49,916 nucleotides of DNA from Calothrix sp. MO_167.B12 (GCA_030066045.1 JASJCJ010000014.1:1-49916), one strand, 5' to 3'. Counted from the first letter of the stretch, positions 16,537 through 27,140 are shown. The notes: a model not told the origin generated them from the letters alone. Program-made: numbers and translations.

Positions 16537-17409
16537 ATGACTATATCAATTGCTCATTTAGGTCCTCCTGGTACTTATGCAGAACAAGCTGCCATTACCT
16601 ACAGTAATTGGCTAACTCAAGTTACCGGGGAAAATGCTTTGTTATGTCCTCATTCGACTATTGCTCAAACCTTGCGTGCGGTTGCTGGAGGGCAAGTATC
16701 TTTGGCAGTTGTACCAGTCGAAAATTCCATAGAAGGGAGTGTGAGTGTTACCCTTGATACTCTATGGCAACTGGATAATTTACGTATTCAGTTAGCTTTA
16801 GTTATGCCCATTACTCACACATTAATTTCTTGTGCTGCTAACTTAGAGGACATCAAAACTGTTTATTCCCATCCTCAAGCTTTGGCACAATGTCAAAAAT
16901 GGTTAGAAGGTTTTTTACCCACAGCACAACTAATCCCCTCTAATTCCACCACAGAAGCACTGGAACTACTAAAAAATAATGCTACAGTAGCAGCTATTTC
17001 TTCCCAACGAGCCGCGCAGCTACACAATCTACCAATCCTATATATAGGAATTAATGACTATCCAGAGAACTGTACTCGTTTTTGGGTAGTCAGCCAAAAT
17101 CATCAAACCAATGCCCATGAAACATTGAAACACCCTGCTAGTCATACTTCTTTGGCTTTCAGCGTCCCTGCCAATGTTCCTGGTGCCCTAGTAAAACCAC
17201 TACAAGTATTTGCTAATATTGGTATAAATCTTAGCCGAATTGAATCTCGCCCCACTAAGCGATCGCTGGGTGAGTACTTGTTTTTTATTGACTTGGAAGC
17301 AGACTCTGCTTCTGCAACAATGAATTCGGCTCTGGCCGAATTAAGTACCCACACAGAAGTAATGAAGCTATTTGGTAGTTATCACGTTATGTCCATCAAA
17401 AGCTTGTGA
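16537..17409 (+). CDS. pheA: Prephenate dehydratase
   Basis: This 290-residue protein converts prephenate to phenylpyruvate in phenylalanine synthesis. The N-terminal GPPGTYAEQAA and VPVENSIEGSV segments and the catalytic-loop Thr-Arg-Phe (T180-R181-F182) are the usual active-site landmarks. From about residue 205 it has an ACT domain with IESRPTKRSLGEY, the phenylalanine-binding feedback site. It lacks the chorismate mutase half of the E. coli bifunctional enzyme, as is usual in cyanobacteria. ATG at 16537 has only a weak ribosome binding site, and the heptamer repeat abuts it. It is convergent with the LON-domain gene. Confidence 0.95.
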   Translation: MTISIAHLGPPGTYAEQAAITYSNWLTQVTGENALLCPHSTIAQTLRAVAGGQVSLAVVPVENSIEGSVSVTLDTLWQLDNLRIQLALVMPITHTLISCAANLEDIKTVYSHPQALAQCQKWLEGFLPTAQLIPSNSTTEALELLKNNATVAAISSQRAAQLHNLPILYIGINDYPENCTRFWVVSQNHQTNAHETLKHPASHTSLAFSVPANVPGALVKPLQVFANIGINLSRIESRPTKRSLGEYLFFIDLEADSASATMNSALAELSTHTEVMKLFGSYHVMSIKSL

Positions 17410-17523
17410 TCCAGGTCTGGTCTTGGGTACAATACCAGGGGAACAACTTACACGGCTGGATGGTATAAACTCTAACTATTACCAATAATTAACTGAATGA
17501 TCGCCGATTATTGATCGCCACTA

Positions 17524-18174
17524 TTACAGTTTTTGGTCAAAGGTATCTTTGAGCACAGTACGAGCTGCTAAATGGTTACGGGTGGAAGTCAAAATTTCTG
17601 CTTCCCGTTGTAAGCGACTAGCTGTATCTTGGATTTCTAACAATGCTTGCTGCTCCGCAGTGGCTCCATACAGGTTACTGGCTATCCAATAAGACAGTTC
17701 TAGCGGTAAATCGGGTAAATCATCTGGTAGATCGATATTTTGCTCGGTTAATTTCCCCGACAGACGTACCACATCTCGCAATAATTCTTCTACTGCAGCT
17801 GCCATGGGGCGCAAGTCTTCTTTGGGAGGCTCGTCTTCTATCCATTCTACCAAGCCGACTCGATAGGGCTTTTCCCTGACATACTCTAGTAGTCGAAATC
17901 TTTGCTGTCCTATAGCCAACATCTTCATCCGGTCGTCTGGTAACCTTTGGTGTTCAATAATTTCCGCACAGCAACCAATATTAGTGATTGTACCTTGCAC
18001 CGGATCAACCATTAACACTCCAAACCTGCGATCGCTTGACAAAACCGTATTCATCATGATCCGATAACGGAACTCAAAGATATGCAGTGGTAGTGGTCTA
18101 TTGGGAAAAAGAACTACTTCTGGCAACGGGAACAGAGGCAGCTCGCAAACAGCTATTTTGGGGGATGGTGTCAT
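17524..18174 (-). CDS. LON substrate-binding domain protein
   Basis: This 216-residue protein consists of the LON N-terminal substrate-binding domain alone (LPLFPLPEVVLFPNRPLPLHIFEFRYR at about 12-38, then GVLMVDPVQG). It lacks the AAA+ ATPase and protease parts of Lon. Cyanobacteria lack classical Lon and use such free-standing domains; the role is unproven. The C-terminal third is helical and acidic. Start at 18174. It sits downstream of the str operon on the same strand, behind the operon terminator, so it has its own promoter. Confidence 0.9.
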   Translation of the reverse strand: MTPSPKIAVCELPLFPLPEVVLFPNRPLPLHIFEFRYRIMMNTVLSSDRRFGVLMVDPVQGTITNIGCCAEIIEHQRLPDDRMKMLAIGQQRFRLLEYVREKPYRVGLVEWIEDEPPKEDLRPMAAAVEELLRDVVRLSGKLTEQNIDLPDDLPDLPLELSYWIASNLYGATAEQQALLEIQDTASRLQREAEILTSTRNHLAARTVLKDTFDQKL

Positions 18175-18270
18175 TGTTAATTAGGTATCGGTTGAATCTT
18201 ATAAAAGTTTCGCGCTCTATGCTTTTCCCGTAGTTTTATATATTTTAGCATCTTGACTTTGTGACTAAAT

Positions 18271-18299
18271 AAAAAGCCCTGAGAAATCTTCTCTAGGGC
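18271..18299 (-). terminator. Intrinsic terminator of the str operon
   Basis: On the minus strand GCCCT-A-GAGAA pairs with TTCTC-AGGGC and is followed by TTTTT, 39 bases after the rpsJ stop. It closes the rpsL-rpsG-fusA-tuf-rpsJ unit. Confidence 0.8.
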
Positions 18300-18337
18300 A
18301 AAAGTAAAACATATAACCAAGTAATTGAATGATTCGA

Positions 18338-18655
18338 TTACAGCTTTACTTCAATATCCACACCTGAAGGTAAATCTAGTTTCATCAGAGCATCAATAGT
18401 CTTAGAAGAAGGCTGGTAAATATCAATAATGCGGCGATGAGTACGGGTTTCAAAGTGTTCTCGGGAATCTTTATCAACGTGGGGCGATCGCAATACGCAA
18501 TAGATGCGGCGTTTTGTAGGCAAAGGAATCGGACCAATTGCTGTAGCGTTAGTGCGATTAGCTGTATCGACAATCTTCTCGCAAGATGTATCTAATAAAC
18601 GACGGTCAAAAGCTTGTAAGCGAATTCTAATCTTTTGCTGCTGCAGAGTTGCCAT
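18338..18655 (-). CDS. rpsJ: 30S ribosomal protein S10
   Basis: This 105-residue S10/NusE protein binds 16S rRNA in the 30S head and also acts in antitermination with NusB. The characteristic start [17 protein letters not shown] and end [13 protein letters not shown] are present. A longer reading to 18754 exists, but ATG at 18655 with AGGAAAA upstream gives the standard length. In E. coli rpsJ heads the S10 operon; here it follows tuf, as in other cyanobacteria. A hairpin between the two genes may lower or separate its expression. Confidence 0.97.
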   Translation of the reverse strand: MATLQQQKIRIRLQAFDRRLLDTSCEKIVDTANRTNATAIGPIPLPTKRRIYCVLRSPHVDKDSREHFETRTHRRIIDIYQPSSKTIDALMKLDLPSGVDIEVKL

Positions 18656-18771
18656 GTTAAATTTTCCTGGTTCTGAATAATTTGAGATTTGAGATTTTGG
18701 ATTGTTCTTACGGGAATTATCTACAGGTTGATGGGATATCAATTCCCAATCCAAAATAATTACGGTGACGT

Positions 18772-18807
18772 AAAAAGAGCAGAGAGGAAGTATATCATCT
18801 CTGCTCC
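18772..18807 (-). terminator. Terminator-like hairpin between tuf and rpsJ
   Basis: On the minus strand AGCAGAGA pairs with TCTCTGCT across about 12 bases and is followed by CTTTTT. It lies within the str operon, so it may attenuate rpsJ relative to tuf. Confidence 0.65.
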
Positions 18808-18830
18808 CTAACTAATTGAAGTACAAGATG

Positions 18831-20060
18831 TTACTTAACAATTTTGGAAACCACGCCAGCACCAATGGTACGACCACCTTCACGGATCGCAAAACGCATT
18901 CCTTGTTCAATGGCAATGGGATTAATTAATTCCACAGTCATCTTAATCCTGTCTCCAGGCATTACCATTTCCGCTGCACTACCATCATCAGCAGTGAAAC
19001 TCTCAATGGTTCCAGTTACATCTGTTGTCCTTACATAGAACTGGGGACGGTAGCCAGAGAAGAATGGAGTCTTACGACCACCTTCTTTGTCTGTTAATAC
19101 ATAAACCTCACCTTCAAATTTAGTGTGGGGGGTAATAGAACCAGGCTTGGCAAGTACCATACCCCGTTCAATATCATCTTTCTGCATACCACGCAGTAGT
19201 AAACCTGCGTTGTCCCCAGCCATACCTTCTTCGAGACTCTTCTTGAACATCTCGATACCAGTAACAGTAGTGTTGCGAGTTTCTCTAATACCCACTAACT
19301 CCACAACATCACCAATTTTCACCTTACCACGCTCAATTCTACCAGTGGCTACGGTACCGCGACCTGTGATGGAGAATACATCCTCTACCGCCATTAGGAA
19401 GGGTTTATCCACATCACGTTCGGGGGTAGGAATATACTCATCTACTTTATCCATGAGAGTGTAGATCTTATCTACCCATTCATTCTCGCCACGCTGGGTT
19501 TTGGGATTGGCAGTCATGTGCTCCAGTGCTTGCAAACCAGAACCTGCAACAATGGGAATTTCGTCTCCTGGGAAATCATAGTCAGAAAGCAATTCCTGAA
19601 CTTCTAATTCTACCAATTCTAGTAGTTCATCGTCATCCACCATGTCTTGCTTATTTAAGAAGACTACCAAGTTAGGTACACCTACCTGACGTGCCAACAG
19701 AATGTGTTCCCGAGTTTGGGGCATGGGACCATCGGCAGCAGATACTACTAGGATAGCTCCGTCCATTTGCGCTGCACCAGTGATCATATTTTTCACATAG
19801 TCAGCGTGTCCGGGACAATCTACGTGGGCGTAGTGACGATTTTCTGTTTCGTATTCTACGTGAGCAGTATTAATTGTAATACCCCGTGCCTTTTCTTCAG
19901 GAGCATTATCAATTTGATCATAAGCCCTTGCTTGAGCCTGACCTAGGGCTGACAAGGTCATGGTAATAGCTGCTGTTAACGTGGTTTTACCGTGGTCAAC
20001 GTGACCGATAGTACCGATATTAACGTGGGGTTTAGTCCTTTCAAACTTTGCGCGTGCCAT
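18831..20060 (-). CDS. tuf: Elongation factor Tu
   Basis: This 409-residue EF-Tu carries aminoacyl-tRNA to the ribosome as a GTPase. The P-loop GHVDHGKT at 19-26, [21 protein letters not shown] and NKQDMVDD are visible, followed by the two beta-barrel domains. An insertion of about 10 residues in domain 1 (near [11 protein letters not shown]) is a cyanobacterial and plastid feature. Start: GGAAAT 12 bases before the ATG. It lies 25 bases after fusA in the str operon. Confidence 0.98.
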   Translation of the reverse strand: MARAKFERTKPHVNIGTIGHVDHGKTTLTAAITMTLSALGQAQARAYDQIDNAPEEKARGITINTAHVEYETENRHYAHVDCPGHADYVKNMITGAAQMDGAILVVSAADGPMPQTREHILLARQVGVPNLVVFLNKQDMVDDDELLELVELEVQELLSDYDFPGDEIPIVAGSGLQALEHMTANPKTQRGENEWVDKIYTLMDKVDEYIPTPERDVDKPFLMAVEDVFSITGRGTVATGRIERGKVKIGDVVELVGIRETRNTTVTGIEMFKKSLEEGMAGDNAGLLLRGMQKDDIERGMVLAKPGSITPHTKFEGEVYVLTDKEGGRKTPFFSGYRPQFYVRTTDVTGTIESFTADDGSAAEMVMPGDRIKMTVELINPIAIEQGMRFAIREGGRTIGAGVVSKIVK

Positions 20061-20085
20061 GAATGGTGATTTCCTTTTTTTCTAA

Positions 20086-22164
20086 TTAAGCGTTCCCTTT
20101 GCTTTTAGCTATGATTGCCTCAGCAACGTTGCGAGGCACTTCTTCGTAGTTGCTAAACTCCATTGAGAAGATTCCCCGACCTTGGGTCTTCGACCGGATA
20201 TCGGTGGCATAGCCAAACATCTCTGCCAATGGTACCTTAGCAGTAACTTGAGAAAGTCCCTGCTCAGAACCCATCCCCTCAATTTGTCCGCGACGGGAAT
20301 TGAGGTCACCCATCACATCACCGAGGAAGTTTTCCGGCACTTCTACCTCAACTTTCATCATCGGCTCTAAAATGATGGGCGAAGCCTTCATTGCTGCTTC
20401 CCTTATTGCCATAGAACCGGCAATTTTGAAAGCCATTTCTGAAGAGTCTACATCATGATAAGAGCCATCGATCAACGTTGCTTTGACATCAATGAGCGGA
20501 TATCCAGCCAGAATACCCGATTCGCAGGTTTCTTTCATTCCTGCTTCTACTGGTGAGATGTACTCTTTTGGTACAGCACCACCAACAATTTTAGAGATAA
20601 ATTCAAAGCCGCTTCCGGGTTCTCCTGGTTCTAAGTCCACCACAACGTGACCATATTGACCCTTACCACCGCTTTGACGAATGAATTTACCTTCAATCTT
20701 GGTAACAGATTTACGAATTGTTTCGCGGTAAGCTACCTGTGGCGCACCAATGTTAGCTTCCACCTTAAATTCTCGTAACATTCTGTCTACCAGAATTTCT
20801 AGGTGCAATTCACCCATCCCTGCAATTACAGTTTGATTAGTTTCTGGATCGACGCTGACGCGGAAGGTTGGGTCTTCTTCCGAAAGAGTTTGCAGAGCTT
20901 TGGAGAGCTTATCCATGTCGTTCTTGGTTTTGGGTTCCACCGCCACCGAGATTACAGGTTCAGGAATGTACAATGATTCCAAAATTACTGGTTCACCTTC
21001 ATCACACAAGGTATCACCTGTCAAGGTTTCCTTTAATCCTAAAGCCGCCCCTAAATCACCTGCACGCAGCTCATCAACATCTATGCGCTCATCGGCTTTC
21101 ATGACCATCAAACGGGCAATCCGTTCTTTTTTATCTTTGGTGGCATTGAAAACATAACTACCTTTTTTCAATACCCCAGAATAAACCCGAACGAAGGTTA
21201 ATCGACCGTAGGGGTCAGCCATAATCTTGAACGCTAGTGCTGATAAGGGCGCGTCATCATCAGCGTGTCTTTCTACCGTATCTCCATTGGGGAGGGCACC
21301 TTGAATTGGCGGCACTTCAGTTGGTGCGGGCAGATAATCTACAACCGCATCCAGCAATAATTGTACGCCTTTATTTTTGAAGGCAGACCCGCAAAGCATG
21401 GGCACAATAGTCCCTGCCAGTACGCCCTGACGCAGAGCCGTGCGAATTTCTGCTTCAGTCAGATCTTCACCTTCAAAATACTTATTCATCAGGTCATCAT
21501 CAGTTTCAGACACCGCTTCAACTAACTTGGTGCGGTACTCTTCCACCACCTCCTGCATCTGCGCCGGGATATCTGTTTCTTGAATATCGGTTCCTTGGTC
21601 GTTGGCGTACATATAAGCACGCATCTTCACCAAATCCACAATTCCCCGAAATTCGTTCTCACTACCAATTGGCAATTGAATAGCGACAGCATTAGTCCGC
21701 AAGCGATCGCGTACCTGATCCAATACTTTATAAAAATTAGCACCAGTACGATCCATCTTGTTGACAAAGACTATACGTGGCACCTGATAGCGATCTGCTT
21801 GCCGCCATACCGTCTCTGTTTGTGGCTGTACGCCACCCACTGAGCATAAAACTGTGATTACACCGTCCAGCACCCGCATGGAACGTTCGACTTCAATAGT
21901 GAAATCAACGTGACCGGGAGTATCAATAATATTTATTTGATGATCTAACCAACTGGTGCTAATAGCAGCAGCAGTGATGGTAATTCCCCGTTCCCGCTCC
22001 TGATCCATCCAGTCAGTGACAGCGGTTCCTTCGTGGACTTCACCTATTTTATGAATTATGCCAGAGTAGAACAATATTCTCTCTGTTGTCGTTGTTTTGC
22101 CCGCATCTATGTGCGCCGCAATTCCTATATTGCGTACTTTCTCTAGCGGGTGAGTACGTGCCAC
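20086..22164 (-). CDS. fusA: Elongation factor G
   Basis: This 692-residue translocation GTPase has [15 protein letters not shown] at 14-28 (P-loop), [21 protein letters not shown] and VNKMDRTGA. The remaining domains II-V, including the domain [22 protein letters not shown] region, are complete. Start at 22164 with a GGAGGC-like ribosome binding site. It follows rpsG by 134 bases and precedes tuf by 25 bases. It has the expected length with no truncation. Confidence 0.98.
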   Translation of the reverse strand: MARTHPLEKVRNIGIAAHIDAGKTTTTERILFYSGIIHKIGEVHEGTAVTDWMDQERERGITITAAAISTSWLDHQINIIDTPGHVDFTIEVERSMRVLDGVITVLCSVGGVQPQTETVWRQADRYQVPRIVFVNKMDRTGANFYKVLDQVRDRLRTNAVAIQLPIGSENEFRGIVDLVKMRAYMYANDQGTDIQETDIPAQMQEVVEEYRTKLVEAVSETDDDLMNKYFEGEDLTEAEIRTALRQGVLAGTIVPMLCGSAFKNKGVQLLLDAVVDYLPAPTEVPPIQGALPNGDTVERHADDDAPLSALAFKIMADPYGRLTFVRVYSGVLKKGSYVFNATKDKKERIARLMVMKADERIDVDELRAGDLGAALGLKETLTGDTLCDEGEPVILESLYIPEPVISVAVEPKTKNDMDKLSKALQTLSEEDPTFRVSVDPETNQTVIAGMGELHLEILVDRMLREFKVEANIGAPQVAYRETIRKSVTKIEGKFIRQSGGKGQYGHVVVDLEPGEPGSGFEFISKIVGGAVPKEYISPVEAGMKETCESGILAGYPLIDVKATLIDGSYHDVDSSEMAFKIAGSMAIREAAMKASPIILEPMMKVEVEVPENFLGDVMGDLNSRRGQIEGMGSEQGLSQVTAKVPLAEMFGYATDIRSKTQGRGIFSMEFSNYEEVPRNVAEAIIAKSKGNA

Positions 22165-22298
22165 GGCTGCCTCCTATAGTTTTCGCCTCATGATATCTCG
22201 TATATTACGCTTTGTTAAGATTCTATCCTGATTTGGAAAAACGTTTGTAAATACACAAGATATATCGCCTAGGGAACTGCGATACATCACTGCCTGAC

Positions 22299-22769
22299 TT
22301 AGTAACGATAGTGTGCAAAGGCTTTGTTCGCTTCTGCCATCCGGTGAGTTTCTTCGCGCTTGCGAATTGCATTCCCGGTTTCATTGGCAGCATCCATTAA
22401 TTCATTTGCTAGTTTGCCCGCCATTGTTCGCCCTGAACGTTGCCGAGAAAATTGTACTAACCAACGTAATGCCAGGGTTGTACCTCTTTCAGAACGTACT
22501 TCCATTGGTACTTGATAGGTTGCTCCACCAACACGGCGAGCTTTAACTTCTACTAGAGGTGTTGCATTCCGCACCGCTCTTTCAAAAGTTTCTAAGGCTT
22601 CGCTTCCAGTGCGCTCCTCAATAGTTTTCATTGCCTCATAAACAATCCTTGCTGCCAGAGATTTTTTGCCATGACGCATGATCCGGCGAATCATCATACT
22701 GACAAGACGACTGTTATAAACTGAGTCAGGAGGAACTGGGCGCCTTTGTATAACACCACGACGAGACAT
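22299..22769 (-). CDS. rpsG: 30S ribosomal protein S7
   Basis: This 156-residue S7 protein has the conserved MSRRG start and [25 protein letters not shown] helix, and ends near the AFAHYRY tail. S7 organises the 3' domain of 16S rRNA and in E. coli represses the str operon by binding its leader. No such binding site could be verified here. The gap to rpsL upstream is unusually long (409 bases). Confidence 0.98.
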   Translation of the reverse strand: MSRRGVIQRRPVPPDSVYNSRLVSMMIRRIMRHGKKSLAARIVYEAMKTIEERTGSEALETFERAVRNATPLVEVKARRVGGATYQVPMEVRSERGTTLALRWLVQFSRQRSGRTMAGKLANELMDAANETGNAIRKREETHRMAEANKAFAHYRY

Positions 22770-23178
22770 ATTTCAACCTTAAATTCGGATTTGGCGATGA
22801 TTTATGTTTTGCTTTGAGGACTGTTTTGTTACCCCAACTTACAAGCCATGTTGACCTATGTCAGGTACTGTCCCGAGCAAAAACTAGAATAGAGCGACAA
22901 TTATTATATACCTTAAATAAGCAGATTAAAACACTGCTGCCGCTTACAGCATTCTAAAATTACCTGCATACTTTTGATTGGCAGGCTGAATATTTTTTGA
23001 CAGGCTAACTAGATTGTTACCAATCTGTTAGCTACTGTGAAGTTGATTTTTGTTCTTACCCTAGGAGGCTATTTACAGATTGACAACTAGTTGCTAATCC
23101 TTACAACATCTGAGTCAAAACTATGATCGCTGTGATCGCGAAAACTGCCAACTAACATGATTAATGGCACTAGTTCTG
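22770..23178. other. Long rpsL-rpsG intergenic region
   Basis: No gene is seen in this 409-base gap within the str operon. It holds an interrupted 12-bp hairpin at 23004-23032. In E. coli the same gap is about 100 bases and is where S7 binds to control translation. Confidence 0.5.
23004..23032. repeat. Hairpin in the rpsL-rpsG spacer
   Basis: GCTAAC-T-AGATTG pairs with CAATCT-GTTAGC across TTAC, with one bulged base and no T run on the coding strand. It may be an RNA-processing or S7-type regulatory element; this is inference. Confidence 0.5.
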
Positions 23179-23550
23179 CTATTTAGGACGCTTAGTTCCA
23201 TACTTGGAACGACCTTGCTTACGATCTTTGACTCCAGCTGTGTCCAAAGTCCCACGAATGATGTGGTATCTCACCCCTGGTAAGTCTTTAACCCTACCGC
23301 CACGAATCATGACAACGGAGTGTTCTTGTAAGTTATGACCTATTCCTGGGATATAAGCAGTAACTTCAAATCCTGATGTCAATCTCACCCTCGCTACTTT
23401 GCGGAGTGCGGAGTTCGGCTTTTTCGGGGTAGTTGTATAAACCCTGGTACATACCCCCCGACGTTGAGGGCACTGTTTCAGAGCCGGGGATTTGGTTTTC
23501 TGACGTGCTTTTTCGCGTTCGTTTCGTATTAGTTGCTGTATTGTTGGCAT
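23179..23550 (-). CDS. rpsL: 30S ribosomal protein S12
   Basis: This 123-residue S12 protein lies in the decoding centre. The diagnostic [19 protein letters not shown] loop is intact, with the Lys pair at the usual streptomycin-sensitive position, and [10 protein letters not shown] is also conserved. The start is [13 protein letters not shown]. It is the first gene of the str operon, and the promoter should lie in 23551-24832. Confidence 0.98.
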   Translation of the reverse strand: MPTIQQLIRNEREKARQKTKSPALKQCPQRRGVCTRVYTTTPKKPNSALRKVARVRLTSGFEVTAYIPGIGHNLQEHSVVMIRGGRVKDLPGVRYHIIRGTLDTAGVKDRKQGRSKYGTKRPK

Positions 23551-23994
23551 GAGTTACAGCACGTAAAGTGGCTTATGCATAAGTTTTAACAAATCGTCAT
23601 TATATCGCTTTTGCTATTTTTTTGTCAAACTTTTATTTATTTAATTTAGTTTAAATCACAAATTTGTCAGTTTTTTGTGAACTGGCAGTCATCACCAAGA
23701 ACAAGAAGGCTGAGGTTTCTACTGTCACAAGAATCAGGGCACAGAGAATTATTGGTTTTTAACAGAAGTAAAAAATACTCAGGTAGAAAGCTAGAAGCTG
23801 TCAAAATAATACTTGAAATTAAGCTGTTTATTGCTAAATCAATGTTTATTTGATTGACGCACTATCTGGAAACATTTTCGACCGGGAAATAGGCTGGATG
23901 TAGGGTCACGGATTTATCTATAGAGAAAAAACAAACAGTTCTATCATTGTTTCAAGCCTCCGAGCTTTAGACATGGGACCGTTTCAGTTATCAG

Positions 23995-24093
23995 TTACCC
24001 CTTCGATAAATCGAGGACTTGAAACTCACCAAAAAATTTTTGACTCTCCACAGATAAATCAACAAGGCTTGATGATAGTCTATTTTTTGTCAA
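23995..24093 (+). repeat. ~100-bp dispersed repeat, copy 3
   Basis: It begins TACCCCTTCGATAAATCGA and continues with TCTCCACAGATAAATC and GATAGTCTATTTTTTGTCAA. It matches the copies at 3100-3200, 15833-15923 and 26829-26921. Confidence 0.65.
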
Positions 24094-24433
24094 TCCAAAA
24101 TCTAAGAATAACCATGATTAGCGGAAGTAATATTCGCTGCTGTGATACTTGATCTCAAATAGGTTAAATATTGAGATATTAAATTAATTTTGCAAAAATT
24201 TAGCTGCTAAATCAAAAAATCAACAAATGAATGTAATCGAAAGCACAAAAAATTATGGTTATTTTGTAGAAATAATTGATTAAATGCGCTATAATTAGTT
24301 ACTTAAGAAAATAAAATCAAATATAATTGCCACTAGCAAATTAGTGGTGACTAGCCAATATACGGTAGCTGATTAGCAGGGATGCAGAACCTCCCAGATT
24401 AATATTTTACGAACAGAACTCAACTCTCTAGTC

Positions 24434-24600
24434 CTTTCAGGGCTGCTGCGCCAACGGTAGAGGCGATAGTGGAGATTTTTGTCCCACGGCTTAACTGGTT
24501 GCCTCATGTTTTTCTCTGGCAAGGGCATGGGTTTGAGTCCGCCACTTGGCGGTATGGGTCGGTAGTGAGTTCAATTCCCCACCATGCTCGTCCAGTATTC
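24434..24600 (+). other. Possible degenerate tRNA-like segment
   Basis: CGCCAACGGTAGAGGCG resembles a tRNA D-arm. CATGGGTTTGAGTCC and GAGTTCAATTCC resemble T-arms, and the region ends TGCTCGTCCA like an acceptor 3' strand. None of the arms forms a complete cloverleaf, and the second T-stem has mismatches. Such decayed tRNA arrays are known in some heterocystous cyanobacteria. The assignment is tentative. Confidence 0.3.
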
Positions 24601-24832
24601 CCTATTAATAGTTAAGATTTGCCTTGAATACCTTGAAACTTCAAGAAATAGGATTGGAATTTTCGTTAATCATTGACTTTAAATTATCTTCGGTGAAAGT
24701 AATGAAAGTATCAAAAAAATCCAAGTTAAGCTAGAGAAGAGGGTTAGAGTTCGCTACCAAGCCCACTGAGGCAAAGAAGCAAGACTGATCCTCGTACTAA
24801 GAGTTTTCTAAAGTTGGCATTGTCCTTACTCC

Positions 24833-26131
24833 ATGCTGCGAATCATTAATCAGCAGGCAGAATTTAAAGCAGAGCTACAACGAATCTGCTCACGCACAAA
24901 TGATGAACTAGTGTTTCATAAAGAAGCCACAGTTCGAGAGGTGTTACAAGCGGTAAAACGCCAAGGTGATAAAGCCGTGTTGCACTATACGGCAGAATTT
25001 GACAACCAGACTTTAAGTGTAGAAGAACTACGGGTTACGGCTTCAGAATTAGATGCAGCTTATCAACAGATATCCCCAGAACTGTTGAGTGCAATTAGGT
25101 TAGCAGGTAGCCAAATTGAAGCCTTTCATCGCCAACGGATTCCCAAAAGTTGGGTAAATTTTGGAGATGATGATGTGGTGTTAGGCAAACGCTATACCCC
25201 TGTAGATAGGGCTGGATTATACATACCTGGCGGTCGCCGTACTTATCCAAGTACGGTGTTAATGAATGCAATTCCGGCTCAGGTTGCTGGGGTACCACAA
25301 GTAGTAATGGTTACACCACCAGGAGTAGGAAAGGCAATTCATCCGGCAGTGCTGGTAGCAGCCCAAGAAGCTGGTATACAAGAAATTTATCGAGTTGGTG
25401 GGGCCCAGGCGATCGCAGCCTTAGCCTATGGGACTCAAACCATTCCCAAGGTAAATTTGATTGCCGGGCCGGGGAATATTTACGTAACATTGGCAAAAAA
25501 ATTAGTTTATGGTCTGGTAGGGGTTGATTCCTTGTCTGGACCAGGTGAAGTAATAGTTATTGCCGATGAAACAGCCAACCCTGTTCATGTGGCAACCGAC
25601 TTAATCGCCCAGGCGGAAAAAGATCCTATGGCGGCGGCAATTTTGTTGACGACGGATGGGAATTTGGCAAAGGAAGTTCAACTGTCAGTAGCAAGACAGT
25701 TAGTCAGCCATCCCCAGGGCTTGTTGACGGAAAAAGCCATTGCTCACTATGGATTAATTGCGATCGTGGAATCGACTGCGATTGCCGCCTCCTTGGCGAA
25801 TGAATTTGCTCCCAAACACCTACAATTACAAGTAAAAGATCCTTGGGCATTATTACCATTAATTCGTCATGCCGGAGCCATATTTATTGGTCATGCCACA
25901 CCAGAAGCCGTAGGAGATTATGTAGCTGGTCCTAGCCATACCTTACCCACATCTGGGAATTGTCATTATGCTTCTCCATTGGGTGTAGAGACATTTCTCA
26001 AACACTCCAGTATTATTCAATACTCTCACCATGCACTGACCAAAGTGGTAGATGCAATTGATACACTTGCTCAGGTAGAAGGGTTATCTTCCCACAGCGA
26101 TGCTGTAAAACGCCGATTAGAAATAGATTAA
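24833..26131 (+). CDS. hisD: Histidinol dehydrogenase
   Basis: This 432-residue enzyme is Zn- and NAD-dependent and carries out the last two steps of histidine synthesis, L-histidinol to L-histidine. Conserved stretches are GRRTYPSTVLMNAIPAQVAGV, GPGNIYVTLAKK, SGPGEVIVIADE and AQAEKDPMAA, plus GPSHTLPTSG with the active-site His. No His operon partners are nearby, as is usual in cyanobacteria, where his genes are scattered. The ATG at 24833 has little Shine-Dalgarno upstream. The length is typical and there are no defects. Confidence 0.96.
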   Translation: MLRIINQQAEFKAELQRICSRTNDELVFHKEATVREVLQAVKRQGDKAVLHYTAEFDNQTLSVEELRVTASELDAAYQQISPELLSAIRLAGSQIEAFHRQRIPKSWVNFGDDDVVLGKRYTPVDRAGLYIPGGRRTYPSTVLMNAIPAQVAGVPQVVMVTPPGVGKAIHPAVLVAAQEAGIQEIYRVGGAQAIAALAYGTQTIPKVNLIAGPGNIYVTLAKKLVYGLVGVDSLSGPGEVIVIADETANPVHVATDLIAQAEKDPMAAAILLTTDGNLAKEVQLSVARQLVSHPQGLLTEKAIAHYGLIAIVESTAIAASLANEFAPKHLQLQVKDPWALLPLIRHAGAIFIGHATPEAVGDYVAGPSHTLPTSGNCHYASPLGVETFLKHSSIIQYSHHALTKVVDAIDTLAQVEGLSSHSDAVKRRLEID

Positions 26132-26309
26132 ATAATGCTAAATTCTTAATTTTTTTCATATATTTTTGACAAAATTCAGTTTATGGCTGCAAACTGAAAC
26201 TTTAGGGCTATACAAACTTAAGGTTCTATTTGGGACATGGTTGTTGTAGCCACCAATTACTTTCGCCTGATACTGATGTAGGGGGTCTACTTTTTTGGAG
26301 ACAACAGCA

Positions 26310-26735
26310 GTGCTCAAAACTATTGTGGTAGCTCTAGATGGTTCGGAGATTACCGAGCGAGTCATTCAAACTTTGCAAAGCTTGGCTCTGCCAAAGGCAA
26401 GCAAGGTAGTACTTTGTCATGTATTTCCACCACCAGATGCAGATAATGAACAGCCAGCCGATCGTCCTCACCCAAAATCAGCAGAAGTATCTTATTTACA
26501 AATTGAAAAACAATTACAGTCTTATCAAAAACAGTTATCTACTGAGGGCGAGCTAGAATTAGTTACAGGTGATCCTGCTGAAGAAATTATTCGTATTGCT
26601 AATATTTACCAAGCCGACTTGATTGTAATTGGTAGTCGTGGCTTGACTGGCATGAAGCGTATTGTCCAAGGCTCTGTGAGCAGTCAAGTGGTGGAAGATG
26701 CTCATTGCTCGGTTTTGGTTGTCAAGCCGAAATAA
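26310..26735 (+). CDS. Universal stress protein family (UspA-like)
   Basis: This 141-residue Usp protein begins KTIVVALDGSE, and its C-terminal half carries the ATP-binding signature G-2x-G-9x-G(S/T) as GSRGLTGMKRIVQGSVSS. The ATP-binding form is therefore likely. Usp proteins bind nucleotides and help cells survive stress; no specific partner is known here. A start at TTG 26295 would add five residues. GTG at 26310 with GGAG 10 bases upstream is preferred. Its neighbour hisD is co-oriented, 178 bases away. Confidence 0.92.
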   Translation: MLKTIVVALDGSEITERVIQTLQSLALPKASKVVLCHVFPPPDADNEQPADRPHPKSAEVSYLQIEKQLQSYQKQLSTEGELELVTGDPAEEIIRIANIYQADLIVIGSRGLTGMKRIVQGSVSSQVVEDAHCSVLVVKPK

Positions 26736-27140
26736 GGAAATTCAAGTTTGGATTTTGGATGTTGGATTGACGAGTGAGTCCGCTATGACAGTCGCTCTAG
26801 GTAGCGCGAGTCGTAACCCCATTTCTAAAGCCCGGAGGCTTGAAATAATCATAGAACCTTTTGTTTTTCTCCACGGATAAATCCGGGGAATTGACTTGTA
26901 TGTAGTTTATTCTTTGTTCAATAAACTGCATATTAGGTTATTGTTTGTGCGATCTTGCCCGAATAATGTTCCGCCACATTAGTTCTGAAGGCTAAGTCAC
27001 AGATGCCCGATTTCTGCATCAATATCCGCACATTACAGGAATTCCTCAGATAAAAGTCCGGGAGCTAAGCACTCATGACTCAGCCAAGTTCTACATTTTG
27101 TTCGGTGAATGAAAAAATGTGTGGGAGAGCCAAAATACTT
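26736..27140. repeat. Dispersed repeat copy 4 and surrounding non-coding DNA
   Basis: Bases 26829-26921 match the ~100-bp repeat (CTCCACGGATAAATCCGGGG, then TAGTTTATTCTTTGTTCAA). The rest carries no gene that I recognise. Confidence 0.55.

Larger units (their letters stand above)
23551..24832. other. Divergent intergenic region between rpsL and hisD
   Basis: About 1.28 kb without an intact gene, holding the outward promoters of rpsL and hisD. It contains dispersed repeat copy 3 (23995-24093), a palindrome around AAGCTCGGAGGCTT near 23955, and a tRNA-like patch at 24434-24600. Confidence 0.55.
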
